Origin: Photobacterium lutimaris
Lineage (GTDB): Bacteria > Pseudomonadota > Gammaproteobacteria > Enterobacterales > Vibrionaceae
Assembly (NCBI RefSeq): GCF_003025555.1
Contig: NZ_PYMH01000002.1
Span: 310,001 to 374,000, forward strand
Direction of reading: 5' to 3'
DNA length: 64,000 nt
Shown here: positions 1-8,481 of the stretch, piece after piece
Position numbering within the stretch: the first letter of the stretch is position 1
Layout: every line of letters begins with the position of its first letter
Translations under genes and position numbers: made by a program
Notes under the pieces: generated by a model
What the model saw: only the letters and a program-made list of their open reading frames with translations
Databases searched by the model: none
What the model was told of the DNA's origin: nothing

Positions 1-1
1 T

Positions 2-904
2 GCCAGTATTGGCGGTTGGACGCTCTCAGAGCCTTTCCATACCGTAACTGCCAACCAGCAGTATCAGGCAAACATGATCCGTAGCATTCGTGCATTGTTA
101 AAAAAATACCCGTTTTTTGGTGGTGTGCAAATAAACTGGGAGTACCCCGGAGGCTATGGGCTATCCGGGTTAGGACTCAACGAACGCGAGTCAGAAAAAC
201 AAGGATATACTCAGCTTTTACACGGTGTCAGAGCTGAACTTGATAAATTGGGCAACGAAATGCTCAGCAGTTACGAATTATCGATCACTTACAATGCCAG
301 CCAAAAGCACCGTGGCAGTATCGACTGGCCCAAAGTGAGCCCATTATTAAGCACGGTGTACTTGATGAGCTATGACTACCATGGCCCATGGCGCAATATT
401 GTTGGACATCATACTAACTTACATGAAACACCATTGACCCCTGAAGGATTATCGGTTTCAAGCCAGGTACAGCACCTACTCGAACAATCGATTCCTGCGA
501 CAAAAATCCTTATTGGCAGTCCATTTTATGGCCGAGGCTGGAAAGGCGTCGATAATGTTAGCGAAAACAACCTTGAAGCACTCACAGCGAAAGAAATCGA
601 TGGCCTCTCCTCTTCACTCACAGAGTCCGGCTTTATTCGTTACAATGATCTTTCTCAGCATTTCCTTGGCAATGAGGAAAATGGGTTTGTCTATTTCTAC
701 GATCAACAAGCTGAAGCTGCAGTGCTCTATAATCCGGCATCGAAAGACTACATTACATTCGAATCACCGCGCTCGGCCAAAGCCAAGGCCACCTATGTCA
801 ATCAACAGCAATTAGGCGGCATGTTTATCTGGGAGGTCACCGCGGATCATCAAAACCAGTTACTTGATGCCATTTCGAGTGGGTTGGAATCCTCCCCGCA
901 ATAG
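2..904 (+). CDS. GH18 chitinase-like protein, 3' part (5' end outside window)
   Basis: The reading frame is open from base 2, and translation from there begins with the SIGGWTLS motif of family 18 glycoside hydrolases, so the gene starts upstream of the window; the internal ATG at 74 is not the true start. Family landmarks are a beta-4 motif at 119-142, MSYDYHGPW (about 365-391), GSPFYGRGW and a late GGMFIWEV strand. GH18 enzymes hydrolyse chitin with a DxxDxDxE motif. Here the three Asp positions read Gly, Gln and Asn (GGVQINWE) and only the catalytic Glu remains. The protein may therefore be a weak enzyme or a chitin-binding lectin. The family call is firm; activity is uncertain. Confidence 0.85.
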   Translation, partial: ASIGGWTLSEPFHTVTANQQYQANMIRSIRALLKKYPFFGGVQINWEYPGGYGLSGLGLNERESEKQGYTQLLHGVRAELDKLGNEMLSSYELSITYNASQKHRGSIDWPKVSPLLSTVYLMSYDYHGPWRNIVGHHTNLHETPLTPEGLSVSSQVQHLLEQSIPATKILIGSPFYGRGWKGVDNVSENNLEALTAKEIDGLSSSLTESGFIRYNDLSQHFLGNEENGFVYFYDQQAEAAVLYNPASKDYITFESPRSAKAKATYVNQQQLGGMFIWEVTADHQNQLLDAISSGLESSPQ

Positions 905-1035
905 GCCATAGCCAATGAAGATACCTGCATAAAAATCTGGCACGTCAAATCATCCATTTACATTTTGTTGATTTTTTTGAAGACAATCTCATTTTTATCT
1001 ATTAGTATGTCCGGGAAATTTGAGTTCCGATGAAG

Positions 1036-1280
1036 ACAGCAGGAGAGTGGCACGTACACGTTTTTAAACGTTAAGTACAAGCCCGCCGAAGAAGTAAGCT
1101 CGCTATCCCGTTCGCAGCCACTGCAAACAATGGCAAGTAAATCTTTCAGGCACCCTACTCGGTTAAACACTGAGAAAGGTATGGACTGTTGTTGGAGGAG
1201 CCTCTGGAGAGATCCGTTTAGTCGGACGCCGAAGGAGCAAACCTGAATTCAGGTGAAACTCTCAGGCAAAAGGACAGAGG
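1036..1280 (+). promoter_or_regulatory. Tandem glycine riboswitch (two aptamers)
   Basis: Two copies of the glycine aptamer core lie head to tail. Aptamer 1 has GGAGAG (1042-1047), GCCGAAGAAGTAA (about 1085-1097) and ATCTTTCAGG (1141-1150). Aptamer 2 has TGGAGAG (about 1205-1211), GCCGAAGGAGCAA (about 1228-1240) and CTCTCAGG with AAAAGGAC (about 1259-1275), closed by a P1 helix CCTCTG 1201-1206 with CAGAGG 1275-1280. In Vibrio cholerae the same element precedes a sodium:alanine symporter gene and turns expression on when glycine binds. Aptamer 2 is canonical and compact. Aptamer 1 carries extra sequence at three places and has only a weak P1 (ACAG 1036-1039 with CTGT 1186-1189). Confidence 0.93.
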
Positions 1281-1361
1281 AGATAAGATCAACAGCACAG
1301 AAAGTAACACCAACATTCTGAAACACCACACAACGGTATAACTGTTGTTCTTTATCTCTTC
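1277..1361 (+). promoter_or_regulatory. Putative expression platform of the glycine riboswitch
   Basis: The 3' strand of the aptamer 2 P1 helix runs into GAGGAGATAA (1277-1286), which can pair with TTATCTCTTC (1352-1361) over ten positions with one G-U. That pairing would compete with P1. Between them sits a hairpin CAACGGT (1331-1337) / ACTGTTG (1341-1347) with a three-base loop. The Shine-Dalgarno-like AAAGG follows at about 1374. Ligand-dependent refolding near the ribosome site is an inference from these pairings only. Confidence 0.45.
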
Positions 1362-1387
1362 CTTTGATGTTTAAAGGTAAAGAGAAA

Positions 1388-2758
1388 ATGAACCCACTAT
1401 ATAATTTTTTACAAACTATTGATAACCTCGTTTGGGGCCCACCACTACTTCTTTTGCTCGTAGGTACAGGTGTTTACCTGACAGTTCGTTTAGGACTGAT
1501 CCAAATCCGCTACCTACCACTCGCTTTGGGCTACCTGTTTAAGGGAAATAAAAACAGCAAGGCAGACGGCGACGTCTCAAGCTTTGCTGCACTTTGCACC
1601 GCTCTTTCCGCTACAATCGGTACCGGTAATATTGTCGGTGTTGCAACCGCTATAAAACTGGGTGGTCCGGGTGCCTTATTTTGGATGTGGCTTGCCGCTT
1701 TATTTGGCATGGCAACAAAATATGCAGAGTGTCTGTTGGCAGTGAAATACCGCGAGGTTGATGCTAACGGTCAAATGCTTGGCGGCCCGATGTACTACAT
1801 TGAAAAGGGAACCGGTCAAAAATGGCTCGCACGTATGTTTGCCGTATTTGCACTCGGCGTAGCCTGTTTTGGTATTGGTACTTTCCCCCAAGCCAATGCC
1901 ATTGTTGACGCAGCCTACCTATCATTTGAGATCCCGCGTGAAATCACTGTCGTGGTTCTCACGTTCCTTGTGGCAGTGGTCACCCTTGGCGGTGTGAAAT
2001 CTATTGCCAACGTCGCCAGCAAAGTCGTGCCGTTCATGGCCGTGTTTTACATCATTGCCTGTGTCATTGTTCTTGGCTCACAATACAGCGCGATCCCTGA
2101 GGCTATTCAGCTTGTGGTGCAATCGGCCTTTACCGGTCATGCCGCAACAGGTGGTTTTGTTGGTGCCGGTATCATGCTGGCTATCCAGTCTGGTATTGCC
2201 CGTGGTGTCTTCTCGAACGAGTCGGGCCTAGGTAGTGCACCTATGGCAGCCGCGGCAGCAAAAACAGATTCCTGTGTAGAGCAAGGCTTGATTTCGATGA
2301 CAGGGACTTTCTTCGATACCATCATCATTTGTACCATGACAGGTCTTACTTTGGTGGTCACGGGGGCTTGGCAGAGTGATTATGCGGGTGCAGCGATGAC
2401 CAGTTATGCCTTTGCCAGCGGGTTGGACTCTAGTTTCATTGGCCCTATGATGGTCACTATCGGTCTGATGTTCTTCGCCTTTACGACTATTTTAGGCTGG
2501 AACTACTACGGTGAGCGCTGTGTTACATACCTATTTGGTGTAAAAGCTATCCTTCCCTACAAGGTATTCTTCCTGGTATTGATTGCGGCTGGCGCCTTTA
2601 TGAAGCTGGATATGATTTGGCTGATTGCCGATATCGTTAATGGCTTGATGGCTGTCCCGAACCTAATTGGTTTGATCTTGCTACGTGACGTGGTTGTATC
2701 GGAAACCAAAGCGTTTTTCCAACAACTGAATCCACCAACGCAAGCACAAACAATTTGA
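1388..2758 (+). CDS. Sodium:alanine/glycine symporter (AGCS family)
   Basis: Encodes a 456-residue inner-membrane carrier of the AGCS family, which imports alanine or glycine with sodium. About ten hydrophobic segments are visible, with family motifs TIGTGNIVGVATA near the N terminus and SNESGLGSAPMAAAAA in the middle. The frame stays open to a TTG at 1364, but the ATG at 1388 is preferred: it gives the usual MNPLYNFLQTIDNLVWGP start and has AAAGGTAAAGAG just upstream. A glycine riboswitch lies directly ahead, so glycine is the probable inducer and a likely substrate. A strong terminator follows. Confidence 0.92.
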   Translation: MNPLYNFLQTIDNLVWGPPLLLLLVGTGVYLTVRLGLIQIRYLPLALGYLFKGNKNSKADGDVSSFAALCTALSATIGTGNIVGVATAIKLGGPGALFWMWLAALFGMATKYAECLLAVKYREVDANGQMLGGPMYYIEKGTGQKWLARMFAVFALGVACFGIGTFPQANAIVDAAYLSFEIPREITVVVLTFLVAVVTLGGVKSIANVASKVVPFMAVFYIIACVIVLGSQYSAIPEAIQLVVQSAFTGHAATGGFVGAGIMLAIQSGIARGVFSNESGLGSAPMAAAAAKTDSCVEQGLISMTGTFFDTIIICTMTGLTLVVTGAWQSDYAGAAMTSYAFASGLDSSFIGPMMVTIGLMFFAFTTILGWNYYGERCVTYLFGVKAILPYKVFFLVLIAAGAFMKLDMIWLIADIVNGLMAVPNLIGLILLRDVVVSETKAFFQQLNPPTQAQTI

Positions 2759-2803
2759 ATGCGGTGAGTTAAAAATAACACCCAGCGCACAGTCCGTTGA
2801 CCA

Positions 2804-2837
2804 AACACCCTTCGACAAAAACATCGAGGGGTGTTTT
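2804..2837. terminator. Rho-independent terminator, shared by convergent genes
   Basis: An inverted repeat AACACCC...GGGGTGTT is followed by a T-run at 2832-2837. It ends the symporter transcript and abuts the stop codon of the convergent gene at 2838. Confidence 0.85.
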
Positions 2838-3245
2838 TTATTCTAGACGCCGGGTTAGTTGCTGGTATACATCAAAGCTACTGTCCTCGAGACGGCAATC
2901 AACAATCTTATCCCCTTGGTGTTTGAAGTAAGCCATCCCTGTCATCATGACTTTTTGTTTTTTCGCTGGGATCTTTGCCCATCCCCCGCAATACAGAGCA
3001 TGACATTGGTAAACAACGACAGTTTTGTTGTCATCGCTAACCGTATCAATAATTCGGAAGGTAACATCTCTGAACCGCTGCCCCCACACCGTAATAAAGT
3101 TGAGGTACTCAGTATGACTGAGCAGGTAGCTCTTTCCACCGGGGACGTGGAAATGAAAAGGATCGGTAGCTAACGCCTGTAGCCTGGTACTGTTAGCGTT
3201 AGACCAAACATCATTAAACCATTGCAGAACCCACTTCTCATCCAT
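2838..3245 (-). CDS. SnoaL/NTF2-like small protein
   Basis: A 135-residue protein of the cone-shaped SnoaL/NTF2-like fold, judged from the aromatic- and His-rich pattern: WFNDVW..., then FHFHVPGGKSYLLSHTEY, and a C-terminal beta strand with a KIVDCRLEDSS end. Many such proteins are small isomerases, hydrolases or binding proteins, and no substrate can be given. The ATG at 3245 is chosen over a TTG further out because TTGGAG sits eight bases upstream of it. It stands alone, convergent with the symporter gene. Confidence 0.6.
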   Translation of the reverse strand: MDEKWVLQWFNDVWSNANSTRLQALATDPFHFHVPGGKSYLLSHTEYLNFITVWGQRFRDVTFRIIDTVSDDNKTVVVYQCHALYCGGWAKIPAKKQKVMMTGMAYFKHQGDKIVDCRLEDSSFDVYQQLTRRLE

Positions 3246-3397
3246 GTGATATAACTCCAAGTCCGCTGCTTACTCACATTTAGCATAGAACTTATAGAGC
3301 CTTCTACCTAATCATCTGTAGCGATATGACCGTTGATTTTGTCTCACTCAGAGCCAGCGCCGTTATCGATCGCCATTAACCTGTGGGCGCTAAACAG

Positions 3398-4060
3398 TTA
3401 TGCCGACAAAGCTAGCCGCGAAAATGCCGCCTGATAATGCGCAAGATTCGGAATATGCGTGTGGGGACCATTAACGATACCAACTTCAACATAATCGTAG
3501 CCCAACTCTTGTGATGCATGCTTGTTACGATCCCCTTTGGCAAACACAACACGGCGTTCAAATACAACACCAGAGTCTTGCTTGGCACGAAAAGCAGCCA
3601 ACGCCATAATTTCAGTTCGGCTTAGTGCATCAGATGCTGAGGTAAAAGTCAGATTACTAACATCAAAACCTGCTGCACGCAGTTTCAATTTCGCTGTCGA
3701 TGCCCAGCCACTGGTCGCGATAGCAATATATGTATCTTGGAGATCTTTCATTTTTGTCAAAAATGCTTTCGCCCCCATCGCTTCACTCACTGTCTCTGGG
3801 TATTCCTTGATAGCTTGTTGAACCAAACTGGAAAAGCGATTTTCTACTTTACGATGAATCAGTGATCGACTCTCGGCAATAGCGTATTTAGCGATGAGCT
3901 CGTCTAATACACCTGCATCCGTCAGATTGGCGTATTGGCTTAGGTCTGTATCCATTTCAATTCCTAGCACTTCATTGACTGCTTTAACATAACAATCCAA
4001 CTCTAGGTCATGTGAATCCACCAGCGCCCCATCAATATCCAATAAAAACAAATTTGCCAT
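3398..4060 (-). CDS. HAD-superfamily hydrolase
   Basis: A 220-residue haloacid-dehalogenase-like protein with a small helical cap. Motif I is FLLDIDGALVDS, carrying the nucleophile and acid/base aspartates. Motif II is IATSGW. The motif IV region reads FAKGDRNKHASQELGYDYVEVG, where the second acidic residue usual in GDxxxD is His. Such enzymes are mostly phosphatases acting on phosphorylated small molecules in the cytoplasm. It is a single gene, transcribed away from the HiPIP gene. Family certain, substrate unknown. Confidence 0.8.
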   Translation of the reverse strand: MANLFLLDIDGALVDSHDLELDCYVKAVNEVLGIEMDTDLSQYANLTDAGVLDELIAKYAIAESRSLIHRKVENRFSSLVQQAIKEYPETVSEAMGAKAFLTKMKDLQDTYIAIATSGWASTAKLKLRAAGFDVSNLTFTSASDALSRTEIMALAAFRAKQDSGVVFERRVVFAKGDRNKHASQELGYDYVEVGIVNGPHTHIPNLAHYQAAFSRLALSA

Positions 4061-4424
4061 TTTTTATCCTTATGACTCGCTGCATTCGACGCAAGATAAT
4101 GCGCTTGTAAAAAAAATGTTGCAACCCTTAATTTAAACCAACCTGTAAAATCTTGTTTCAAATCAAGCCTTATTTGTCAGTACGTTACTCACTGCATGAT
4201 AGCTTTCACCACTAACTGTTCACTTATCAATCAATGGCCTCCCCTTACCACGACCAACACCTGAGCAAAGTATAACCACAAAATATAACAAACAGATTAA
4301 TATCATCACATTTTTGACCCAACATTACCTTGTGATCCGTATTACTCTTGTATAGCAACATAAAAAGTCAGATCAAAAACTAAAAACAAAGTCGTTAATT
4401 GTGAGCAATAAGAAAGGTAGTAAT
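4061..4424. other. Intergenic region between divergent genes
   Basis: These 364 AT-rich bases separate the HAD gene (minus) and the HiPIP gene (plus), so promoters for both should lie here. I see no open frame, no clear inverted repeat and no confident -35/-10 pair. Confidence 0.5.
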
Positions 4425-4730
4425 ATGAAATACACTGCAAATAGAAGGAATTTCCTCAAACTTGGGCTTGCCAGTATCATCGGTATTACTGTTGGTAAAG
4501 AGTTATTGGTTAAGCCTGCTCATGCCGCAGACTTGCCCCAACTGACTGAGGATGACCCTCAAGCAAAAGCCCTTCAATACGTTCATCAAGCAGCAGACAG
4601 TGAAAAACATTGTGGTAATTGTGCCCTTATTCAGGGTAATGAGGGAGACGAGTGGCGTCCTTGTGCTATCTTCCCCGGCAAAGCCGTCAACACCAATGGC
4701 TGGTGTAGCGCTTGGGTGAAGAAGCCTTAA
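4425..4730 (+). CDS. High-potential iron-sulfur protein (HiPIP)
   Basis: A 101-residue precursor with a twin-arginine signal (NRRNFLKLG, then a hydrophobic stretch and AHA) and a mature HiPIP domain. Four cysteines lie in the family order: HCGNC, then a C in RPCAIFPGKAV, and a last one in NGWCSAW. They bind one [4Fe-4S] cluster, and Tat export implies it folds before reaching the periplasm, where HiPIPs act as one-electron carriers. The ATG at 4425 is favoured over the GTG at 4401 because AGAAAGG lies eight bases before it and the Tat motif then sits near the N terminus. No redox partner is adjacent. Confidence 0.9.
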   Translation: MKYTANRRNFLKLGLASIIGITVGKELLVKPAHAADLPQLTEDDPQAKALQYVHQAADSEKHCGNCALIQGNEGDEWRPCAIFPGKAVNTNGWCSAWVKKP

Positions 4731-4765
4731 TGCGCAGTTTTATTTAAGCAACAAGATGTAAAATG

Positions 4766-4796
4766 AAAGCCTGCCTATCAATAGCCAGGCTTTTTT
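4766..4796 (+). terminator. Terminator after the HiPIP gene
   Basis: A stem AAGCCTG / CAGGCTT with a loop of about ten bases is followed by six T at 4791-4796. Confidence 0.85.
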
Positions 4797-4811
4797 ATTG
4801 CTCCATTTGGA

Positions 4812-6164
4812 TTATTTGAAGCAATGATCAGCCCAGCGGGCCAGTCCGGCAGTGACCGAGCCAAAATAACTACCACTCACAACCGGTATTCCCGGTAATT
4901 GCTGCTCGATACAAGCACGCAGGATCGGCGAGCGTGCTGTGCCCCCTGTCATATAGACGACATCAGGCTTAATACCGCTTTGCTCAATGGCATCGGTTAC
5001 CAGCTGGCTAATGTGTACTCTTGGCGCTTCAATCGCCTGAGCCATTTGCTGCTGGCTAACTTCAACTTCAAGTAAAGAAGATAGATGCGACAGCGCTAGG
5101 CTATGTACCGGTGAGTCAGATAGTGCAATCTTGCACTCTTCGGCTTTTCGCACAAGCTGATAGCCCAGAGTCTCACGATACACTTTTAGCAGGTGCAGCA
5201 ACTTTTCAGGCTCAGCAGCATCGCGCTGTAGCTGCTTCAATACCGCAAGATTGGCTGAGCCATAAAAATCCGTTTGGGCAACCACGTTATTGATGGCGAT
5301 GGGGTTCCAGAATTGACCGATCGGCATATCAATCCCTTTCTGGGTTTTACTCCCCAACCCGAGTTGCGGCATAATTTGGCGAAAAGCCAGATAGATATCA
5401 AGATCATTACCGCCAACGCGCAAACCGGTATGGGCCAGTAAACTATCGGTACGATCGACTTTACCTGCCCAACTTGGCCCCATCTGGATCATTGAACAGT
5501 CTGTCGTACCGCCACCGATATCGACCACCAACACGGTTTTGTCTTCTGTCAGAGTGCTTTCGTATTCAAGGCCGGCAGCGACAGGCTCGAACTGAAACTC
5601 AATGTGTTCAAAGCCGGCTCGCTTGGCTGCCTGGCGCAATATCGCTTCCGCCTGCTGGTTGGCTTTTTCACCACCGGAGCCCTGGAAATTGACTGGACGG
5701 CCAATCATGGTACTGGTGATGGCTTTATCTAGCTGGGCTTCTGCCTTGCACTTGATATTGCTCATCATGGCACAGACCAGATCTTCAAAAAAACGGATTT
5801 GCACATCGCGCAAACCGTTAGCGCCCAAGAATGATTTAGGGGATTTTACGTAATAGACTTCTTCAGGATCTTCGAGGTACAGATCGAGGGCGGCTTGACC
5901 AAAAAGCAAATCACCTTTCTCGACAATAATGTCTTCTTCACGGTTAAAGGCTATTGCGCGGCGCAGAACCTGTTCACCCAAGTCATCAACGGGCTGCACG
6001 CCCATATAACGGTAAAGATACTCACTTACCGCTTCTCGAGTTGGTGCACATAATGTCGAAGGGATGAAACTGTTTTCACCTTCCAGAGCCAACATGCGTG
6101 GCTGGCCATGCTCCATGACAGCTACGGAACAATTGGCCGTGCCATAATCAAAACCGATAAACAT
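4812..6164 (-). CDS. yegD: Hsp70-family ATPase YegD
   Basis: A 450-residue actin-fold ATPase, the same length as Escherichia coli YegD. The N terminus MFIGFDYGTANCSVAVM is phosphate motif 1, VVDIGGGTTDCSM is phosphate motif 2, and VYMTGGTARSP is the adenosine motif. It ends right after the nucleotide-binding region and lacks the substrate-binding domain of DnaK, which is usual for YegD. Its client and role are not well established. It is a single gene with its own promoter region to the right. Confidence 0.9.
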   Translation of the reverse strand: MFIGFDYGTANCSVAVMEHGQPRMLALEGENSFIPSTLCAPTREAVSEYLYRYMGVQPVDDLGEQVLRRAIAFNREEDIIVEKGDLLFGQAALDLYLEDPEEVYYVKSPKSFLGANGLRDVQIRFFEDLVCAMMSNIKCKAEAQLDKAITSTMIGRPVNFQGSGGEKANQQAEAILRQAAKRAGFEHIEFQFEPVAAGLEYESTLTEDKTVLVVDIGGGTTDCSMIQMGPSWAGKVDRTDSLLAHTGLRVGGNDLDIYLAFRQIMPQLGLGSKTQKGIDMPIGQFWNPIAINNVVAQTDFYGSANLAVLKQLQRDAAEPEKLLHLLKVYRETLGYQLVRKAEECKIALSDSPVHSLALSHLSSLLEVEVSQQQMAQAIEAPRVHISQLVTDAIEQSGIKPDVVYMTGGTARSPILRACIEQQLPGIPVVSGSYFGSVTAGLARWADHCFK

Positions 6165-6277
6165 GTTATCCTCCGAACCAAGAAAAGCCGGCCATCATAC
6201 TGAAATTAGCCATTAGTTCAATCAGGAGTTTATAACAATGCCCGGTCTATACGATTAATTTCCCCGTTAGGTGCCTA

Positions 6278-6904
6278 TCATCTCTGTTTCATCAACGCGA
6301 CAGCCAAGCCAGACGTTATAAACGTGACGCCAGCACCGATATTTAAGCCAGCCACAAACTTTGGCTTTTTACTGAGCCAACAGCTAAGCCGTGATGAGAA
6401 CACCCCCATCATGCTGAACCCCATCGCTGTCAGCACGGCAAACCACACCCCATAAACAACCATCTGTACAGTCACCGAGCCCAGTTCAGGATTAACAAAT
6501 TGAGGAACGAACGCCAGTACAAACATACCTGGTTTGGGGTTAAGAGCCGCTGAAAAGAACCCTGTTGAAAAGATCGTTTTTAATGATTGTTCTTTTGCTG
6601 CCTCGAGCGTAAATAGGCTCCTGGATCGTAATACTTTAATTCCCAACCAAATTAAATATGCCGCACCAATCGCTTTGACTATATAGAAAACCACCTCAGA
6701 GGTTTGGATTAATAAGGTAAGCCCAAAGGTTGCGGCAAAAACATGAAACAGAATACCGGCACCAGAAGAGCAACCCGACACAACCGCTGCGAGCTTTCCC
6801 TGGCTTAACCCTCGACCAATAGCCAGTAAGTTGTCAGGTCCCGGAGAGATCACTAATAACACGCAAGCCAGCGTATAGGCAAAAAAAACGTCAAGTGGAA
6901 ACAT
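6278..6904 (-). CDS. LysE/RhtB family amino-acid exporter
   Basis: A 208-residue inner-membrane protein with about six hydrophobic segments. The start LACVLLVISPGPDNLLAIGRGLSQGKLA is the LysE/RhtB signature, in which the SPGPD motif is highly conserved. Family members export amino acids or derivatives such as homoserine, threonine or lysine; the substrate here cannot be told. The gene lies 35 bases downstream of the tautomerase-like gene, so the two may share a transcript. Confidence 0.88.
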   Translation of the reverse strand: MFPLDVFFAYTLACVLLVISPGPDNLLAIGRGLSQGKLAAVVSGCSSGAGILFHVFAATFGLTLLIQTSEVVFYIVKAIGAAYLIWLGIKVLRSRSLFTLEAAKEQSLKTIFSTGFFSAALNPKPGMFVLAFVPQFVNPELGSVTVQMVVYGVWFAVLTAMGFSMMGVFSSRLSCWLSKKPKFVAGLNIGAGVTFITSGLAVALMKQR

Positions 6905-6939
6905 AACACTCCTTGTTATTTAATCGTTTACCAAGATAA

Positions 6940-7329
6940 TTACACCTTCACTTGGTACGTAAGATCAGTGACCTCATCACCGGTCATACCCCGAAAACCC
7001 CAGCAGTGTGCAGGCTGCTCCTTGATAATAATTTCAATATCAACAGGCAACAGACCCAAAGTATTTTCAATCTCAGTAAATAATGATTTGATTAATGCCT
7101 TCTTTGTCTCGTCTCTGCGCCCTTGCATCATGTTTATTTCAATGACTGTATAGGCATCACTTCGACTACCGGGGTAATAAAAGTCTTCTTTTTCCATAGG
7201 GAAAAAGCGATGAGAACGTTTATCGTCTGGTAGTCCAAGCTCCCTATTCATACAATATTGAATAACGTCGGAAAGTCTCGATTTTATCGGGTTGAGGTTG
7301 TTCTTAATGCCATAAATAATAATCATCAT
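6940..7329 (-). CDS. Tautomerase-superfamily protein lacking Pro1
   Basis: A 129-residue protein that matches the Tautomerase_2 type by its pattern IYGIKNNLNPIKSRLSDVI, then HRFFPMEKEDFYYP, a VIEINMMQGR strand and a C-terminal HCWGFRGMTGDE. Tautomerases use the N-terminal proline, exposed after Met removal, as catalytic base. Here translation starts Met-Met-Ile-Ile-Ile, and no in-frame start placing Pro at position 2 exists, since the upstream ATG is out of frame. Either the enzyme has lost the usual mechanism or it works differently. It precedes the LysE gene by 35 bases. Confidence 0.75.
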   Translation of the reverse strand: MMIIIYGIKNNLNPIKSRLSDVIQYCMNRELGLPDDKRSHRFFPMEKEDFYYPGSRSDAYTVIEINMMQGRRDETKKALIKSLFTEIENTLGLLPVDIEIIIKEQPAHCWGFRGMTGDEVTDLTYQVKV

Positions 7330-7537
7330 AGTTCCATTGATGCATTGCCCAACCTCAAAATATCGCGCAGATGAGTATTAATTAAAATATGAGATCATGA
7401 CATTACGTCAGTTAATCATTATTAATTTCATAATTTGTGAAGTAAGCCGTAACTTAGCATGCTGTTTATTCACGGTGAGTGACAATACACACAAATGGCG
7501 ACTGAGTAATTTAAGCGCTAACGTATAACGAACATAG

Positions 7538-7600
7538 AAAAAACCGGTCATCGGCTGAATTGAGTAAATCACCCAATCTACAGCACATGAATAACCGGTT
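7538..7600 (-). terminator. Weak terminator after nagB
   Basis: On the minus strand AACCGGTT (7593-7600) can pair with ACCGGTT (7542-7548), followed by a T-run (forward A-run 7538-7543). The loop is long (over 40 bases), so the call is tentative. Confidence 0.4.
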
Positions 7601-7610
7601 GATACTGGTG

Positions 7611-8411
7611 TTAAAGCCCTTTGATGCTTTGTGCTTCCAGCTCGGTAAAATATCTCAGCGTCTTGACCTTCAGCTCCTGGGTGGCCGGCGCATCACACGC
7701 AATAACGGTCTTTGGGTGTAGCTGAAGTGCCGATACTGTCCATAGGTGGTTTACCGATCCTTCCACAGCCGCTTCCAACGCCAGGGCCTTGTTGTGGCCA
7801 GTGATCAAAAGCAGTATTTCTTCTGAGTCCAACAAGGTGCCGACCCCAATTGTCAGGGCTGATTTTGGCACCTGATGAATATCGGAGTCGAAGAATCGCG
7901 AATTGGCGATACGGGTATCTTCGGTGAGGGTCTTCACTCGTGTCCGCGAGGCCAGCGAGGAGGCCGGTTCGTTGAAAGCAATATGGCCGTCATTACCTAC
8001 TCCCCCCATGAACAAATGTATTTTCCCGTAGGCTTTGATCTTCGCTTCATACCGCTGGCATTCCGCTTCGTTGTCACCGGTATTACCGTCTAGCAGGTTG
8101 ATGTTCTCTCGCGGAATATCAATATGGTTAAAGAAATTGTCGAACATGAATGTGCGGTATGACTGTGGGTGATCCGCTGTGATCCCGACATACTCGTCCA
8201 TATTGAACGTAACGACATGCTTGAAACTGACATCCCCTTCGCGGTGCATTTGAATCAGCTCACGATAGGTCGCCAGTGGCGTGCCGCCGGTCGGTAGGCC
8301 GAGAACAAACGGACGCTCTGCAGTTGGTTGATAGTCATTGATGCGCTTGGCAATATGTCTTGCCGCCCACTTGCCAACCTGGCTGCAGCTTTGTAGTGGT
8401 ATCAATCGCAT
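7611..8411 (-). CDS. nagB: Glucosamine-6-phosphate deaminase
   Basis: A 266-residue cytoplasmic enzyme converting glucosamine-6-phosphate to fructose-6-phosphate and ammonia. Family landmarks are [16 protein letters not shown], the catalytic NMDEYVG, the active-site [16 protein letters not shown] and a late [10 protein letters not shown]. Length and sequence fit NagB of enteric bacteria and vibrios. It is the last gene of the minus-strand operon that begins with the GH4 gene at 12969, so it takes the amino sugar released there into glycolysis. A weak terminator follows. Confidence 0.96.
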   Translation of the reverse strand: MRLIPLQSCSQVGKWAARHIAKRINDYQPTAERPFVLGLPTGGTPLATYRELIQMHREGDVSFKHVVTFNMDEYVGITADHPQSYRTFMFDNFFNHIDIPRENINLLDGNTGDNEAECQRYEAKIKAYGKIHLFMGGVGNDGHIAFNEPASSLASRTRVKTLTEDTRIANSRFFDSDIHQVPKSALTIGVGTLLDSEEILLLITGHNKALALEAAVEGSVNHLWTVSALQLHPKTVIACDAPATQELKVKTLRYFTELEAQSIKGL

Positions 8412-8481
8412 TGTTCTCTCCTGGTATGGTTTTCCAGCATGGCTTTATCGCCATGCCCTAATAATTGGTGATAATAAATAT

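Noticed and set aside
958..1170. 70-residue minus-strand frame
   Set aside because: It lies across the first glycine aptamer, whose RNA motifs explain the sequence.
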